Assembly: GCA_015134075.1 (NCBI GenBank)
Contig: CP062308.1
Span: 201,439-265,438, forward strand
Direction: 5' to 3'
DNA: 64,000 bases
Source: Candidatus Stammera capleta
Lineage (GTDB): Bacteria > Pseudomonadota > Gammaproteobacteria > Enterobacterales > Enterobacteriaceae
Shown here: positions 51,167 to 63,494 of the stretch, piece by piece
How positions within the stretch are numbered: the stretch's first letter is position 1
Layout: every line of letters starts with the position of its first letter
Program-made: the position numbers and the translations under genes
Notes under the pieces: model-generated
Seen by the model: only the letters and a program-made list of their open reading frames with translations
Told to the model about the DNA's origin: nothing
Databases searched by the model: none

Positions 51167-52543
51167 TTATAAAAAATTATAAATTAATCTATTTCCACGT
51201 AATAATTTAAATAACATTACTTTATTTTTTTTATTTAAAAAATTACGTAAATCTAATAAATTTTTAATTCTAAATCCATTAATATCTAAAATAATATCTC
51301 CTTTTTTAAAATCATGATAATATAATATAGATTTTGGAGAAACATAACCTATATAAACTCCACTTAAATTATTTTTATAAATATTTAAATAATTATAAGT
51401 TGTTAAACCAACACCATAAAACTTCTTATAAAAAAAATCAAAATTATAAAAATCTTCTAAATTATTATATAAAAATATTTTCTTTATTAAAAAAATATTT
51501 TTTCTTAAAATACCTAAATTAATAGTATCACCAAATACAAAACTTGATAAAAAAGAATCAAAATCATTTTTATTTAAAATAATTTTTTTATTAATCGAAA
51601 CTATAATATCACCTTCATAAATATTATAATTTCTTAATAAACTATTTTTATTAATTTTTGTTATAAATACACCAAAATTATTATATATATTTTTAAATTT
51701 ATATAAATCATCATTTACTGTAATACCAAAAAAATTTAAAAAAACATGCTTACATTCACCTATACTAATTATTTGTTTTAATATATTATTTATTGTATTA
51801 ATAGGAATAGCAAAACTTAATCCTAAATTACAACCATTTTTATTATATAAAACTGCAGTATTTATTCCTACAAGTTCACCTTTAGAATTTAGTAATGCTC
51901 CACCAGAATTACCTTTATTTATAATAGAATCAGTTTGTATAAAATTTATATATTTAGAAATACTTAATTTTTTATTTAAACCAGAAACTATTCCAGAAGT
52001 AACAGTTTTTCCTATATTAAAAGGATAACCTATAGAAAAAATTACATCACCAACTTCTAATTTATCAGAGTTACCTATCTTAATAGAATTTAAATTTTCA
52101 AAATTATTAATTTTTATTATTGCAATATCAGTATTTATATCTCTTCCTATAAGATTACCTAAATATTTTTTTCCATTATCTAATTTAACAATTATTTCTT
52201 TAGAAATACCAATAACATGACTATTAGTTAAAATATAACCTTTTTTTTTATCAATAATAATACCACTTCCATAACTATATAAATTATATTTATTAAAATT
52301 TTTATCTAATAAAAAATTAAAATTAATATTTTTTTTTTTATTAGAAAAAAAATCTAAATAATTTTCAATTATTAATTTAGATTTAATAGAAACTAAAGAA
52401 GAACTAGCCTTTTGAATAAAATTTTTTTCAATTTTATTATTTAATAAACTTTTAAAATATCTTAAAGAATTTAAATTACAATAAACATTAGAACTAAAAA
52501 AAAATAAAATAAATAAAAAAAACAAACAAAAATATTTTTTCAT
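51167..52543 (-). CDS. degP: periplasmic serine protease/chaperone, DegP/DegQ type
   Basis: HtrA-family protease for misfolded envelope proteins. A signal peptide (about residues 1-22) precedes the protease domain with triad His109 (ILTNSHVI), Asp139 (DINTDIAIIKI) and Ser213 (NKGNSGGALLN). Two PDZ domains follow (about 255-350 and 365-458). It is 458 aa, nearer DegQ (455) than DegP (474), so the exact paralogue is open. It is six bases upstream of dnaX in the same direction. Confidence 0.9.
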   Translation of the reverse strand: MKKYFCLFFLFILFFFSSNVYCNLNSLRYFKSLLNNKIEKNFIQKASSSLVSIKSKLIIENYLDFFSNKKKNINFNFLLDKNFNKYNLYSYGSGIIIDKKKGYILTNSHVIGISKEIIVKLDNGKKYLGNLIGRDINTDIAIIKINNFENLNSIKIGNSDKLEVGDVIFSIGYPFNIGKTVTSGIVSGLNKKLSISKYINFIQTDSIINKGNSGGALLNSKGELVGINTAVLYNKNGCNLGLSFAIPINTINNILKQIISIGECKHVFLNFFGITVNDDLYKFKNIYNNFGVFITKINKNSLLRNYNIYEGDIIVSINKKIILNKNDFDSFLSSFVFGDTINLGILRKNIFLIKKIFLYNNLEDFYNFDFFYKKFYGVGLTTYNYLNIYKNNLSGVYIGYVSPKSILYYHDFKKGDIILDINGFRIKNLLDLRNFLNKKNKVMLFKLLRGNRLIYNFL

Positions 52544-52618
52544 AAATTTATAAATCTCTATAACATCTTTACTTTACATATAAAAATAATTTAATAAAAA
52601 TAAATAGTAAATTAAATA

Positions 52619-55102
52619 TTAAAAATCATAAAAAATAATCATTTTTTTAAATTTATTTAAATCATTTGGTATATTAAAAAATAATTTAACCATCTCATAG
52701 TTAAAATTTATCAACATATTATCAAACATTTCAAATGATTTAATTTTATATTCATATTTAGGATTTTTTTGTGCATAACCATATAAATATAAACTTTCTT
52801 TTAAATTATCAACAACATATAAGTATTCTCTTCAAAAAAAATCTAAAGTTTTTAATATCATATTTCTTATAAATTTTAAAAATATTTTTTTTCCTAAAAA
52901 TAATTCTTTATTTTTAAAATTCAAAAATATATTTCTACAAAAAAAAATTTTAAATAATAAAATATTAAATCTAGAAAAACAAAATTTTTTTTTAATATTT
53001 AAATATAATATTCTTTTATTAAAAATTATAATATCATTTTTATATAAATTATATAAATCAATAGAAACATTTTTTATAAAATCAAAAACTTTTTCTTTAA
53101 TATCAAAATAATAAAGAAAACTATTTCTTTTAGAATAAATAATTTTTCTTTGATCATTATAAACATCATCATATTCTAAAAGTTGTTTTCTAATATCAAA
53201 ATTCATATTTTCAATTCTTTTTTGAGCTTTTTCTATAGACTTAGATACTCAATAATTTTCTATATTTTCACCATATTTCATTCCTAATTTTTTCATAAAA
53301 AAAACTACTTTTTTAGAAGAAAAATTAGACATTAAAGAATCATCCATAGAAACATAAAATCTCGAAGATCCTGGATCTCCTTGTCTACCAGATCTTCCTC
53401 TTAATTGATTATCCAATCTTCTAGATTCATGTCTTTCCGTTCCTATAACATATAAACCACCTAAAGATACTACAAAATCATGATTTCTTTTTCAATTTTT
53501 TTTTATATTTATATCATTATTTTTATTTAAAAAAATATTATTTAAACTTCCTCCTAATATAATATCAGTTCCTCTACCAGCCATATTAGTTGCAATAGTA
53601 ACAGAACCAGCTTTTCCAGCTTGAGAAATTATTTTAGCTTCTAATGTATGATATTTTGCATTTAAAACCTTATGAGGTATATTATTTTTTTTTAATAAAA
53701 AAGATATATATTCAGATTTTTCAATAGATCTAGTACCAACTAAAACAGGTTGTTTTTTATTAAACTTATTTATAATATCTTTAACTATAAAATCAAATTT
53801 TTCTTCTTCACTTAAAAAAACTATATCTGGATAATCAATACGAATCATTGGCATATTTGTAGGTATTATAACAGTTTCAAGATTATATATAGAACTAAAT
53901 TCAGAAGCTTCTGTAACAGCAGTACCAGTCATTCCAGATAATATTTTATATAACTTAAAATAATTTTGAAAAGTAATTATAGCTAAAGTTTTATTTTCTT
54001 TTTTTATATTTAAATTTTCTTTAGCTTCTATAGCTTGATGTAAACCATCAGATCATCTTCTATCAGGAACCATTCTACCTGAATGTTCATCAATAATAAT
54101 TATACATTTATCTTTTATTAAATAATCTATATTTTTTTTATATAAATAATTAGCTTTTAAAGAAGTAATTACATAATGCATTATTTTAATATTATTAATA
54201 TTATATAATAAATTATTATTTTTAATTATATTATTATTAACTAATAAATTTTCTAATTTTATAATTCCTCTTTCTGTCAAAAATATATTACGGTTCCTTT
54301 TATCTATAACAAAATCTCCAAAACCTTTTAAAAAATCAGAATCTTCTTCATATTGAGGTAATAATTTTAAAATAATACTATTTATTTTAGTATATATATT
54401 AGAATAATATTCATCAGAACCAGATATAATTAAAGGAGTACGAGATTCATCTATTAATATAGAATCTATTTCATCTAATATAGCATAAAAATTATATTTT
54501 CTTTGAACTTTATCTTTTAAAGAAAAAACCATATTATCTCTTAAATAATCAAAACCAAATTCACTACTAGTACCATACGTTACATCACAAAGATAAGATT
54601 TTTTTTTTTCTGATAAAGACATACCTGGAAGATTTAAACCTACATTTAAACCTAAAAAATTAAATAATTTACTATTATTAATAAAATCTCTTTTAGATAA
54701 ATAATCATTTATCGTTAATATATGAACTCCTTTTCCAAAAAGAGAATAATAATAAGCTGGCAAAGTAGATGTTATAGTTTTTCCTTCTCCAGTTTTCATT
54801 TCAGCTATACATCCATTATACATAACTAAAGCACCTAATAATTGAACATCAAATAATCTTATATTAAATACTCTTTTTATAGCTTCACGAATATTAGCAA
54901 AAATTTCATGTAAAATAAATTTTATATTAAAACCAGATAATAATTTATCACGAAATCTATATGTATTTTCTTTTAATTTAATATCAGAATAACTATTAAA
55001 AATAGATTCTAAATCATTTATTTTTAAAACTATATTTTTAAATTCTATAATTTTTTTTTGATTTTTATTACCAAAAAAATATGAAAATAATTTTATAAAC
55101 AT
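52619..55102 (-). CDS. secA: preprotein translocase ATPase SecA
   Basis: Motor that pushes proteins through Sec[20 protein letters not shown] aligns with the E. coli start, so the ATG at 55102 is preferred over one at 55198 that would add 32 hydrophobic residues. Motifs: [17 protein letters not shown] (Walker A), [54 protein letters not shown] and [15 protein letters not shown]. It is 827 aa (E. coli 901); the C-terminal linker and zinc-binding Cys/His tail are absent. It follows ftsZ. Confidence 0.94.
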
Positions 55103-55190
55103 ATATATTATACAAACATTATAAATAAAAAATAATAATTTAATAATAATAATTATAGTATAAACAATAAAAAAAAATAAATAATAAATT

Positions 55191-56279
55191 TTAACCAAAT
55201 TTTTTATTATTAATAATAATATTTTTATTTATTTTTTTTTCAAATGAAAAAATCTTATCATTAATATTTTTTTTTTTTTTATAAAAAAAATCATCATCTT
55301 TATTATTTTTTTTTAGAAAATTATAATTCTTATTTCTACAAATACCTGTAGCTATTAATGTTACAAATAATTCATCTTTTATAGATGAATCTAAAGATAC
55401 ACCTATAACTATAGTTGTATTTTCACAACAAATAGATTTAATTATATCACCAATAATTTCAAATTCTTTTAATTTAAAATTTGATCCTGATGTTATATTA
55501 ATTAACACTGATTTAGCAGTAGATAAATTTATATCATCTAATAAAGGACTGTAAATAGCACTTTTAACTGATTTTAATGCTCTATTTTCGCCTTTTGATG
55601 AACCTAAACCTATAACAGAATAACCCATTTTACTCATAATAGTCTTTATATCAGCAAAATCAACATTTATTAAACTAGGTTTAGTAACTAAATCAGAAAT
55701 ACCTTTAACTGCATTTTTTAAAACTTTATTAACAGAATTAAAAGAATCTAATAAAGAAATACTTTCATTAAAAATTTTTAATAATTTATTATTTGGAATA
55801 ACTATTAAAACATCTACAAATTTAAATAATTCACGTATACCAACTTCAGCAAATTCCATTCTTTTTTTTCCTTCAAAAGAAAATGGTTTTGTTACAATAG
55901 CAACAGTTAAAATATTAAGATCTTTAGCTATTTTAGCAATAATAGGAGAAGCTCCAGTTCCAGTACCTCCTCCCATTCCAGATGTTATAAATAACATATC
56001 AGTATTTTCTAAAGAAGATTTTAAAATATCTTTGTCTTCCTCTGCTGAAGCTTTACCAACTTCAGGTATAGATCCAGCCCCAAAACCTTTGGTAATATTT
56101 TTTCCTATTTGAATTTTATTTTTTATAGATATTTTAGATAAAGCTTGTAAATCTGTATTTACAGCTATAAAATCAACTCCTTCAACTCTATTATTAACCA
56201 TATAATTTATCGCATTTCCACCACCACCACCAATTCCTATAACTTTTATAACAACATTATTAAACTTAATATTATTCAT
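55191..56279 (-). CDS. ftsZ: cell division GTPase FtsZ, without usual C-terminal peptide
   Basis: Tubulin-like GTPase that forms the division ring. GIGGGGGNAINYMV, VNTDLQALSK, GAGSIPEVGKASAEED and the tubulin signature TSGMGGGTGTGASPI are intact, as is FADIKTIMSKMG. It is 362 aa (E. coli 383). After the globular core the tail is Lys/Asn-rich and ends IIINNKKFG; the conserved peptide that binds FtsA and ZipA (DIPAFLR type) is not recognisable. ddlB is directly upstream, so ftsQ and ftsA are missing. Confidence 0.95.
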   Translation of the reverse strand: MNNIKFNNVVIKVIGIGGGGGNAINYMVNNRVEGVDFIAVNTDLQALSKISIKNKIQIGKNITKGFGAGSIPEVGKASAEEDKDILKSSLENTDMLFITSGMGGGTGTGASPIIAKIAKDLNILTVAIVTKPFSFEGKKRMEFAEVGIRELFKFVDVLIVIPNNKLLKIFNESISLLDSFNSVNKVLKNAVKGISDLVTKPSLINVDFADIKTIMSKMGYSVIGLGSSKGENRALKSVKSAIYSPLLDDINLSTAKSVLINITSGSNFKLKEFEIIGDIIKSICCENTTIVIGVSLDSSIKDELFVTLIATGICRNKNYNFLKKNNKDDDFFYKKKKNINDKIFSFEKKINKNIIINNKKFG

Positions 56280-56315
56280 TTTAAAATCCTAAAAATATAA
56301 AATTATATATATAAT

Positions 56316-57236
56316 CTACGAAAATAATATTCTTTTAATTAAATCGGAATATTTAATACCAGAAAATTTAGCAGCTAAAGATATTAAACTAGTTTTAGTC
56401 ATACCAGGAATAGAATTAACTTCTAAAAATCAAATATTATTATTTTTATCAATAATATAATCTATTCTTATACATCCTTTACAAAATAACAAATTTCATA
56501 TCTTTAAAGAAATATCTTTTAATCTATTTTTTATAAATAAATCTATGTTAAAATCATAAAAAACTTCACTATTATTATATTTAAAATTATAATCAAAAAC
56601 TTTATTTTTAAAAATTATTTTAATTGGACTTAAAACTTCACCATTAATAACTCCTACAGTATATTCATTTCCAGATATATATTTTTCTAATAAAATTTTA
56701 GAAAAAATATTTATTTTTTTAAATAAATTAATCTTAAAATCATATAAATTATTAATAAAAGATACACCAATACTAGAACCATGACTATTTGGTTTTAATA
56801 ATATTTTATTATTAAATTTTTTTAATATATTTAAATAAAAAGAATCATCTATTTTTTTATTTTTATAAAATTCATCTTTATCAATTAATAAATGAGGAAT
56901 AATATTAATTCCATAATTAGATAAAAACTCTTTAGTTTGATATTTATTTATAGTAAGAGAACATGTAAAAACATTATTGCCAGTATAAGGTATATTTAAA
57001 AAATCTAAAAATCCTTGAATACTACCATCTTCTCCTTTTCCACCATGTAATGCTATAAAAACTTTATCTATTTTTTTTCTAATAAAAAAATCAAAATTAA
57101 AATATTTTGTATCAATTGGTGTAACATAAAAATTTAAATTTAATAAAACTCTAAATACAGAATATCCTGATTTTAATGAAATATTTCTTTCACTAGAATC
57201 TCCACCAAAAAAAATAGCAACATTTTTTATATTCAT
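56316..57236 (-). CDS. ddlB: D-alanine-D-alanine ligase B
   Basis: Makes D-Ala-D-Ala for the peptidoglycan stem peptide. VAIFFGGDSSERNISLKSG, ALHGGKGEDGSIQGFLD, IPYTGNNVFTCSLTINK, KPNSHGSSIGVS and FLEVNSIPGMT define the ATP-grasp enzyme. It is 306 aa, the E. coli length, and ends with TAG. It sits between murC (five bases away) and ftsZ as in enterobacteria, less ftsQ and ftsA. Confidence 0.95.
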
Positions 57237-57241
57237 TTAAA

Positions 57242-58681
57242 TTATTTAATATAATTATTTATAAAACTAAACAAAATTAAATTAACAGATCCTGCACCTT
57301 GAAATAAAACAATATCATTACTTTTTAATAAATATAATAAATAAAAAATAACTAAACTTTTTTTATTTACAAATAAACAATTTTTAAAATTTAAAATATC
57401 ATACATACTATTTAATATAGTAGTACTATTTATATAAAAATTATTTTTAGTTTCATTAGCAGAATATATATCTAATAATAATAAAATATCTAACTTAGAT
57501 AAAACAAAAACAAATTCACTAAATAAAATATTAGTTCTAGTATATCTATGAGGTTGAAAAATCATTATAATTCTTCTATTTTTTCAAGAATCACGTATAC
57601 TTTTAATAATACATTTTATTTCAGTTGGATGATGACCGTAATCAAGTAAAAATAATATATTATTATATGTTCTTTTAAAATATAAAAAGGAAAATTCACC
57701 TATAACTTCAGATCTTCTATCTACACCTTTATAATCTAATAAAGATTTTTGTAAACTAAAAAAATTAAATTTATAAAATTTATATAAAAAACTTATTGCA
57801 GCAACAGAATTTAAAACATTATATTTTCCAAAAAAATTTAACATTAAATCATAACAAAATTTTTCTTTATAACATAAAGTAAAAAAACTTTTATTTTTAT
57901 CTTGAATAAATTTACTTATATTAAATAAAGAATAATTTTTAAAACCATAAGTAATTATTTTACAATTAAAAAAATTATTATCTAATATATATTTAACTAT
58001 ATCATTATCTATACAAGCAACAATATAACCATAAAATGGAACTTTTTTTAAAAAATATACAAAAAAATTAATTAAATTATTAATATCAAAATTATAATTA
58101 TTTAAATGATCAGAATCTATATTAGTTAAAATAACAGAAAAAGGATTCAAACATAAAAAAAATTTATCACTTTCATCAACTTCTAATAAAAAAAAATTAC
58201 TTTCACTTAAATAAATAGAAGAATTTATAGATTTTATATTAGATCCATTTATACAATTTAATTTAATATTATGACTAAAAAATAAATCAAAAATAAAAGA
58301 AGTTGTAGTTGTTTTACCATGACTACCAATAACAGAAATAAGATTATATTTTCTGGTTATTTCTGCAAGTAATTCTATTCTACTAATAACAGGAATACCA
58401 AAAAATTTAGCACTAATAATCTCAACATTATTATTTTTAATAGCAGAAGAATAAACAACTAAATTAGAATTTAAAACATTATTTTTAGAATGATTATTAA
58501 AAATATTAATACCTAAAGATAATAAATAACTAATTTTAAAATTATATGAAATATCAGAACCAGTAATATTATAACCAGATAAAAATAAAAATTCTGCAAT
58601 ACCAGACATACCAGATCCACCAATTCCTATAAAATGTATAACAAATTTTTTTTTATCAATATTTAAAAATATATTCTTCAT
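57242..58681 (-). CDS. murC: UDP-N-acetylmuramate-L-alanine ligase
   Basis: Adds L-Ala to UDP-MurNAc. [17 protein letters not shown] is the UDP-binding site, [14 protein letters not shown] the P-loop, [12 protein letters not shown] and [11 protein letters not shown] the central-domain metal and substrate site, DYGHHPTEI and [11 protein letters not shown] the C-terminal domain. One TGA (Trp in RDSWKNRR) falls between. It is 479 aa (E. coli 491). Cluster order murG-murC-ddlB is standard. Confidence 0.96.
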
Positions 58682-58711
58682 TTTTTTATTATTATAAATA
58701 TAAAATTTAAT

Positions 58712-59776
58712 TTAAAAACTTAATATTTCTTTAAGAAACTTATAATTTGAATTTTTAATTCTATTTAAATAAGATAATTTAGACATAATAAATAATTTAT
58801 TTCTATTTAAATTTAAAATATTTTTTTTTAAAATATTACAATTCAAATTATATTCCTCAATCATAATAGCAGCACCTACATCAACTAAAAACTTAGCATT
58901 AAAATATTGTTGTCTATCTTTATGAATAAATGGTATAAATATAGCAGCTAATCCTATTCTACTTATTTCACTAACAGTTAATGCACCAGATCTACATATT
59001 ATTAAATCAGCTCAATTATAAGCAAATTTCATATCACTTATAAAATCAACAAAAATATAATTTTTAATTTTTAAATTTTTATTTTTTTTTTTAAAATTTA
59101 AATAATTTTTTATACCAACTTGATGTAAAAAAGAAAAATTATTATTATTTATTTCTTTAGCAACTTTTAAAATAACATTATTTATAATACAAGATCCTTG
59201 ACTACCACCAATTACAAGTATATTTATAATACCAGTACGATTAAATAATCTTATATTTGGATTTTTTATAGATAGTAATTCATCTCTAATTGGATTTCCT
59301 ACAGTAACAACATTTAATTTATTAAAAGTATTAGGAAAAGCCTGCATTACTTTATTAGATATATAATACAAATATCTATTAGATTTACCAACAATAGCAT
59401 TTTGTTCATGTATTACAGTTAATATTCTGCATAATCAAGCAGAAAAAATACCACAAAAAGATATATAACCACCAAAACCTAATACAACATCAGGTTTTCA
59501 TTTATTTATTAATAAACACATATTATAAATAACTTTTCAAAAAATAAAAAAATTATTAAATAAATTAAAAAAATTTCCTTTAAAAAAAGAAGGAATATAA
59601 ATAAAATCAACATCTATATTATATTTAGGAACTAAAGTATATTCTAATCTATTAGAACTTCCTATTCATTTAACAAAACGACCAGATTTTATAAATTTTT
59701 TAGCAATAACTATACCAGGAAATATATGACCTCCTGTACCACCAGCTATTATCATTAAACGTTTAATTTTATTCAT
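58712..59776 (-). CDS. murG: UDP-GlcNAc:lipid I N-acetylglucosaminyltransferase
   Basis: Makes lipid II on the inner face of the membrane. [20 protein letters not shown] is the N-terminal glycine-rich motif; [36 protein letters not shown] and [14 protein letters not shown] follow, with [11 protein letters not shown] in the UDP-GlcNAc site. It is 354 aa (E. coli 355), with several TGA-encoded Trp. It follows murD directly; ftsW, usually between, is absent. Confidence 0.95.
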
Positions 59777-59803
59777 ATAAAATATATTACCACTAATTAT
59801 ATT

Positions 59804-61138
59804 TTAAAAATTAACATATTTATTAACTAAACTAATAAATTTATTACCTCTATCTTTATAATTTAAAAATTGATCTAAACTTGAACATGCTGGAGATAAT
59901 AAAACAAAATCACCTGATTTTACAAATTTAATAATATAAAAAAAAACTTCATCTAAAGTTAAAAATTTTAAAGAAATAGAAGGAATTAAATTATATAATA
60001 TATCTCTATCAAAACCATAACAACATATAACTAAATTTTTAATATTTAATAAAAATGGTTTTAATAAACTATTAAAATCAGCATTCTTACCATCACCACC
60101 TAATAATAATCATATTTTACCATTTTTAACAAAAGATAAAATATTATTTAAAGCAACAATAGTACTATTAATATTAGTAGATTTAGAATCATTAATTCAA
60201 ATAATATTATTTTTATTTAAAATAATAGAAAATCTATGAGGTAAACCTTTAAAACTAGAAATTATATTTAAACAAAAATCTAAAGGTATTTTAAATAAAT
60301 CAGATATACATATAGAAACTAAAAAATTTAAATAATTAGAAATACCTTTTAAAAATAAATTATTTACATTAATTAATTTTTTATCAAATTTTTTTAAAAA
60401 AATTCCACTTTTACTATAAAAAACACTATAATTACCTTTATTTATTCCAAAAGTTATTATTTTTTTTTCATAAAAATTTAATGGAAAAGTAAACTTATCA
60501 TCTAAATTTATTATACAATAACAAGAATTATTAAAAATTTTTAATTTACTAAATACATAATCATAAAAACCATACGGATATCTATCTAAATGATCCTGAG
60601 TTATATTTAAAACTACAGAACAAAAAGATTTCAATGAATATACATGATCCAATTGAAAACTAGATAATTCTAAAATATAAATATCACTATTACAATCTAA
60701 TAAAGAAAGAACAGGAATACCTATATTTCCACCTAATGAAACATTTAAATCATATTTTTTAAAAATTTTATATAATAAAGATACAACAGTACTTTTACCA
60801 TTAGTGCCAGTAACTGCAATAATAGATTTATTAACAATTCTACAAAAAATTTCTATATCATTAATTATTTCTATATTTTTTTTTTTAGCCTCAATTAAAA
60901 AAGGATGATAATGAGAAATTCCAGGACTTAAAATAATTAAATCAGAATCTAATATTCAAGATTTAATAAATCCTCCAAAATGAAAATCTATATTATTAGG
61001 TATAAATTTATTATTTATTATTTTAGAATCCATTAATTTAACATATATATTATGTTTTAAAAAAAAATTAACACAAGATAAACCTGTTAAACCTGCTCCC
61101 AAAACTACAATTTTTTTATTTCTATAAATATTTAACAT
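59804..61138 (-). CDS. murD: UDP-MurNAc-L-alanine-D-glutamate ligase
   Basis: Adds D-Glu to the growing peptide stem. VVLGAGLTGLSCVNFFL is the N-terminal nucleotide site, AVTGTNGKSTVVSLL the P-loop, ELSSFQLDHV and LNITQDHLDRYPYGFYDY the substrate region, LPHRFSII, INDSKSTNINST and LLSPACSSLDQFLNYKDRG the C-terminal domain. It is 444 aa (E. coli 438). Its start abuts the stop of mraY without a spacer. Confidence 0.95.
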
Positions 61139-62131
61139 TTATAATTTTAAAAAAAATAATAAAGAAAAAATAAAACATATTAAAGATAATATTCAAAAAA
61201 ATAAAACAATTTCTATTTCAGAATAACCTTTTATTTCATAATGATGATGAATAGGTGCAATATAAAAAAACCTTTTTTTAAAAATTTTAAAATAAATAAC
61301 CTGTATAATAACAGAAATAATTTCTAAAAAAAAAATAAAACCAGATAAAAAAAAATAAAATTCTTTATATAACAAAATAAACATTGATATTATTAAAAAA
61401 CCAATAGATAAAGAACCAACATCTCCTAAAAATACTTTTGCTGGATAAAAATTAAAAATAAAAAAAGAAAATAAACTACCTAATAAAACAATATTTATAA
61501 TAATTAAATCTTTAGAATAATTTATATATTTTATACCAAAAACAAAAGATAAAATAGGACTAGAACTAATAATAGACATTATTAATAATAATATACAATT
61601 TAATATTAATGGAAAAATAACTAAACCATCTAAACCATCAGTAATATTAATAGCATTAGAACTAAAAACTATTATAAAATATAAAAAAAATAAATAAAAA
61701 ATCTTATTATTTATATAATATAAATAATTAACATTTAAATTCATTTTAAATAACAAAAAATAAACAAATAAAAAATTAACAATAGTTTGCAAAAAATATT
61801 TTTCTAAAATAGACAAACCATTAGAATTTTTAATAAAACATTTAATATAATCATCTAATAATCCAATAAACATATTTAATAAAAAAAAACAAAACAATAT
61901 TTTTGAAAAAAAACTCATAAAAAACAAAAAGAAAAAAATAATTGTAATAAAAGGAAATAAAATTATTATACCACCCATTGTTGGAGTATAATTTTTATTA
62001 AAATTATCTTTATGATTACATAAACGATTATTTTGATAAACATTCATATTTTTTAAAAAAAATAAAAAATATTTACCAAAAAATAAAGAAAATAAAAAAG
62101 AAAAAATCAATAAAAAAAAATATAAAATCAT
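61139..62131 (-). CDS. mraY: phospho-MurNAc-pentapeptide transferase
   Basis: Integral membrane enzyme that attaches the MurNAc-pentapeptide to undecaprenyl phosphate (lipid I). TPTMGGIIILF, LLDDYIK, NAINITDGLDGLVIFP, the catalytic GDVGSLSIGF and the His motif PIHHHYEIKGYSE are all present over about ten helices. It is 330 aa (E. coli 360), the loss being mainly at the N-terminus. It sits between murF and murD. Confidence 0.95.
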
Positions 62132-62141
62132 AAATATATAA

Positions 62142-63494
62142 TTACAAAAAATAAATTATTTTATTCATATTAAATAAATTAGAACCTTTAATTAAAATAG
62201 TTATATCATCATAAATAAATAACATTTTTTTAATATAAAATATTAAATCATTAAAATTATAAAAATGTTTACCAATACAACTGTACTTACTTAGTAAATA
62301 ACTATATTTTCCTATACTTAATACTAAATCTATATTTAAAAATTTTTTAATAAAAAAACCAATTTTAATATGAAAATAAACAGATAAATAACTTAATTCA
62401 GCCATATCACTAACAACTAAAATCTTATAACCAATACATTTATTTAAAAAAATAAGACTAAAATATAATGATCGAGGATTAGAATTATAAGTATCATCTA
62501 ATATTAATTTATTTTTTTTTAAAAAAATAGGATATAATCTTCTTTTAATAGGATTAAAACTTTCTAGACCAATTTTAATATCTTTCAAATTATTACTAAC
62601 AGATAAAGATAATGCAACAGATGTCAAAACATTTAAAATATTATGAAAACCTAAAAGTTTTAAAAATATATTAATATTACCATAAATAGTACTTAATATA
62701 ATTCTACTTCCATTAACATATAATTTATATTTTTTTATATAAACAATAGATTTTTTATTTTTAAAAAAAGAATAAAATAAAATTTTTTTATTTAAAAAAT
62801 ATTTATTTAAAAAAAAATTATATAAAAAACACCTATTTAATATAATAATACCATTATTATCTAAATATTTTAATATATTAATCTTATCTTTTATAATATT
62901 AGTAAAATTTTTAAATCCAACTAAATGAGAATAAGATATATTAGTTATACAAGATACATTAGGTAAACAAATACTTGATAAATATTTAATATCACCAATA
63001 CAATTACCTCCTAATTCTAAAATAACATATTTATAATTTTCATTATACAATTTTAATAAAGTAGTAGGAACACCTAAATCATTATTAAAATTTTTGTAAT
63101 TATATAATATTTTACCAAATTGTTTAAAAATATTAGACGTAATTTCTTTTACGGATGTTTTTCCTGTAGAACCAGTTAAACAAAAAAATTTAGCATTACT
63201 CTTTTTTCTTAATCATAAACCTATTTTTCCCAAAGCTATATTTGTATTTTTAACTAGTAATTGAGAAATATTATAATTATAAAAAGATTCAACTATTAAA
63301 GCAATAGCTCCTTTTTTTATAGCATCAAAACATAAAAAATTAATATCATAATTACCTTTTATAACAATAAAAACAGAATTTTTTATATTATCTTTACGAG
63401 TATCTATAGAAATATTACTAACATATATATTTTTTCCTATTAATATTCCATCAATTATATTTGATAATTTATATAAATTTATATATTTTAGCAT
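62142..63494 (-). CDS. murF: UDP-MurNAc-tripeptide-D-Ala-D-Ala ligase
   Basis: Adds D-Ala-D-Ala, completing the pentapeptide. ISIDTRKDNIKNSVFIVIKG, the P-loop LTGSTGKTSVKEI, NNDLGVPTTLL, ILELGGNCIGDI, NISYSHLVGF, LDDTYNSNPRSL and VVSDMAELSYLS identify it. It is 450 aa (E. coli 452). A TGA-encoded Trp lies in LGKIGLWLRKKS. Its start overlaps the end of murE by seven bases, so the two are translationally coupled. Confidence 0.95.

Noticed and set aside
55103..55198. N-terminal hydrophobic extension of SecA
   Set aside because: SecA proteins start at the equivalent of [11 protein letters not shown]; the extra 32 residues would add a membrane helix to a cytosolic motor and overlap ftsZ.
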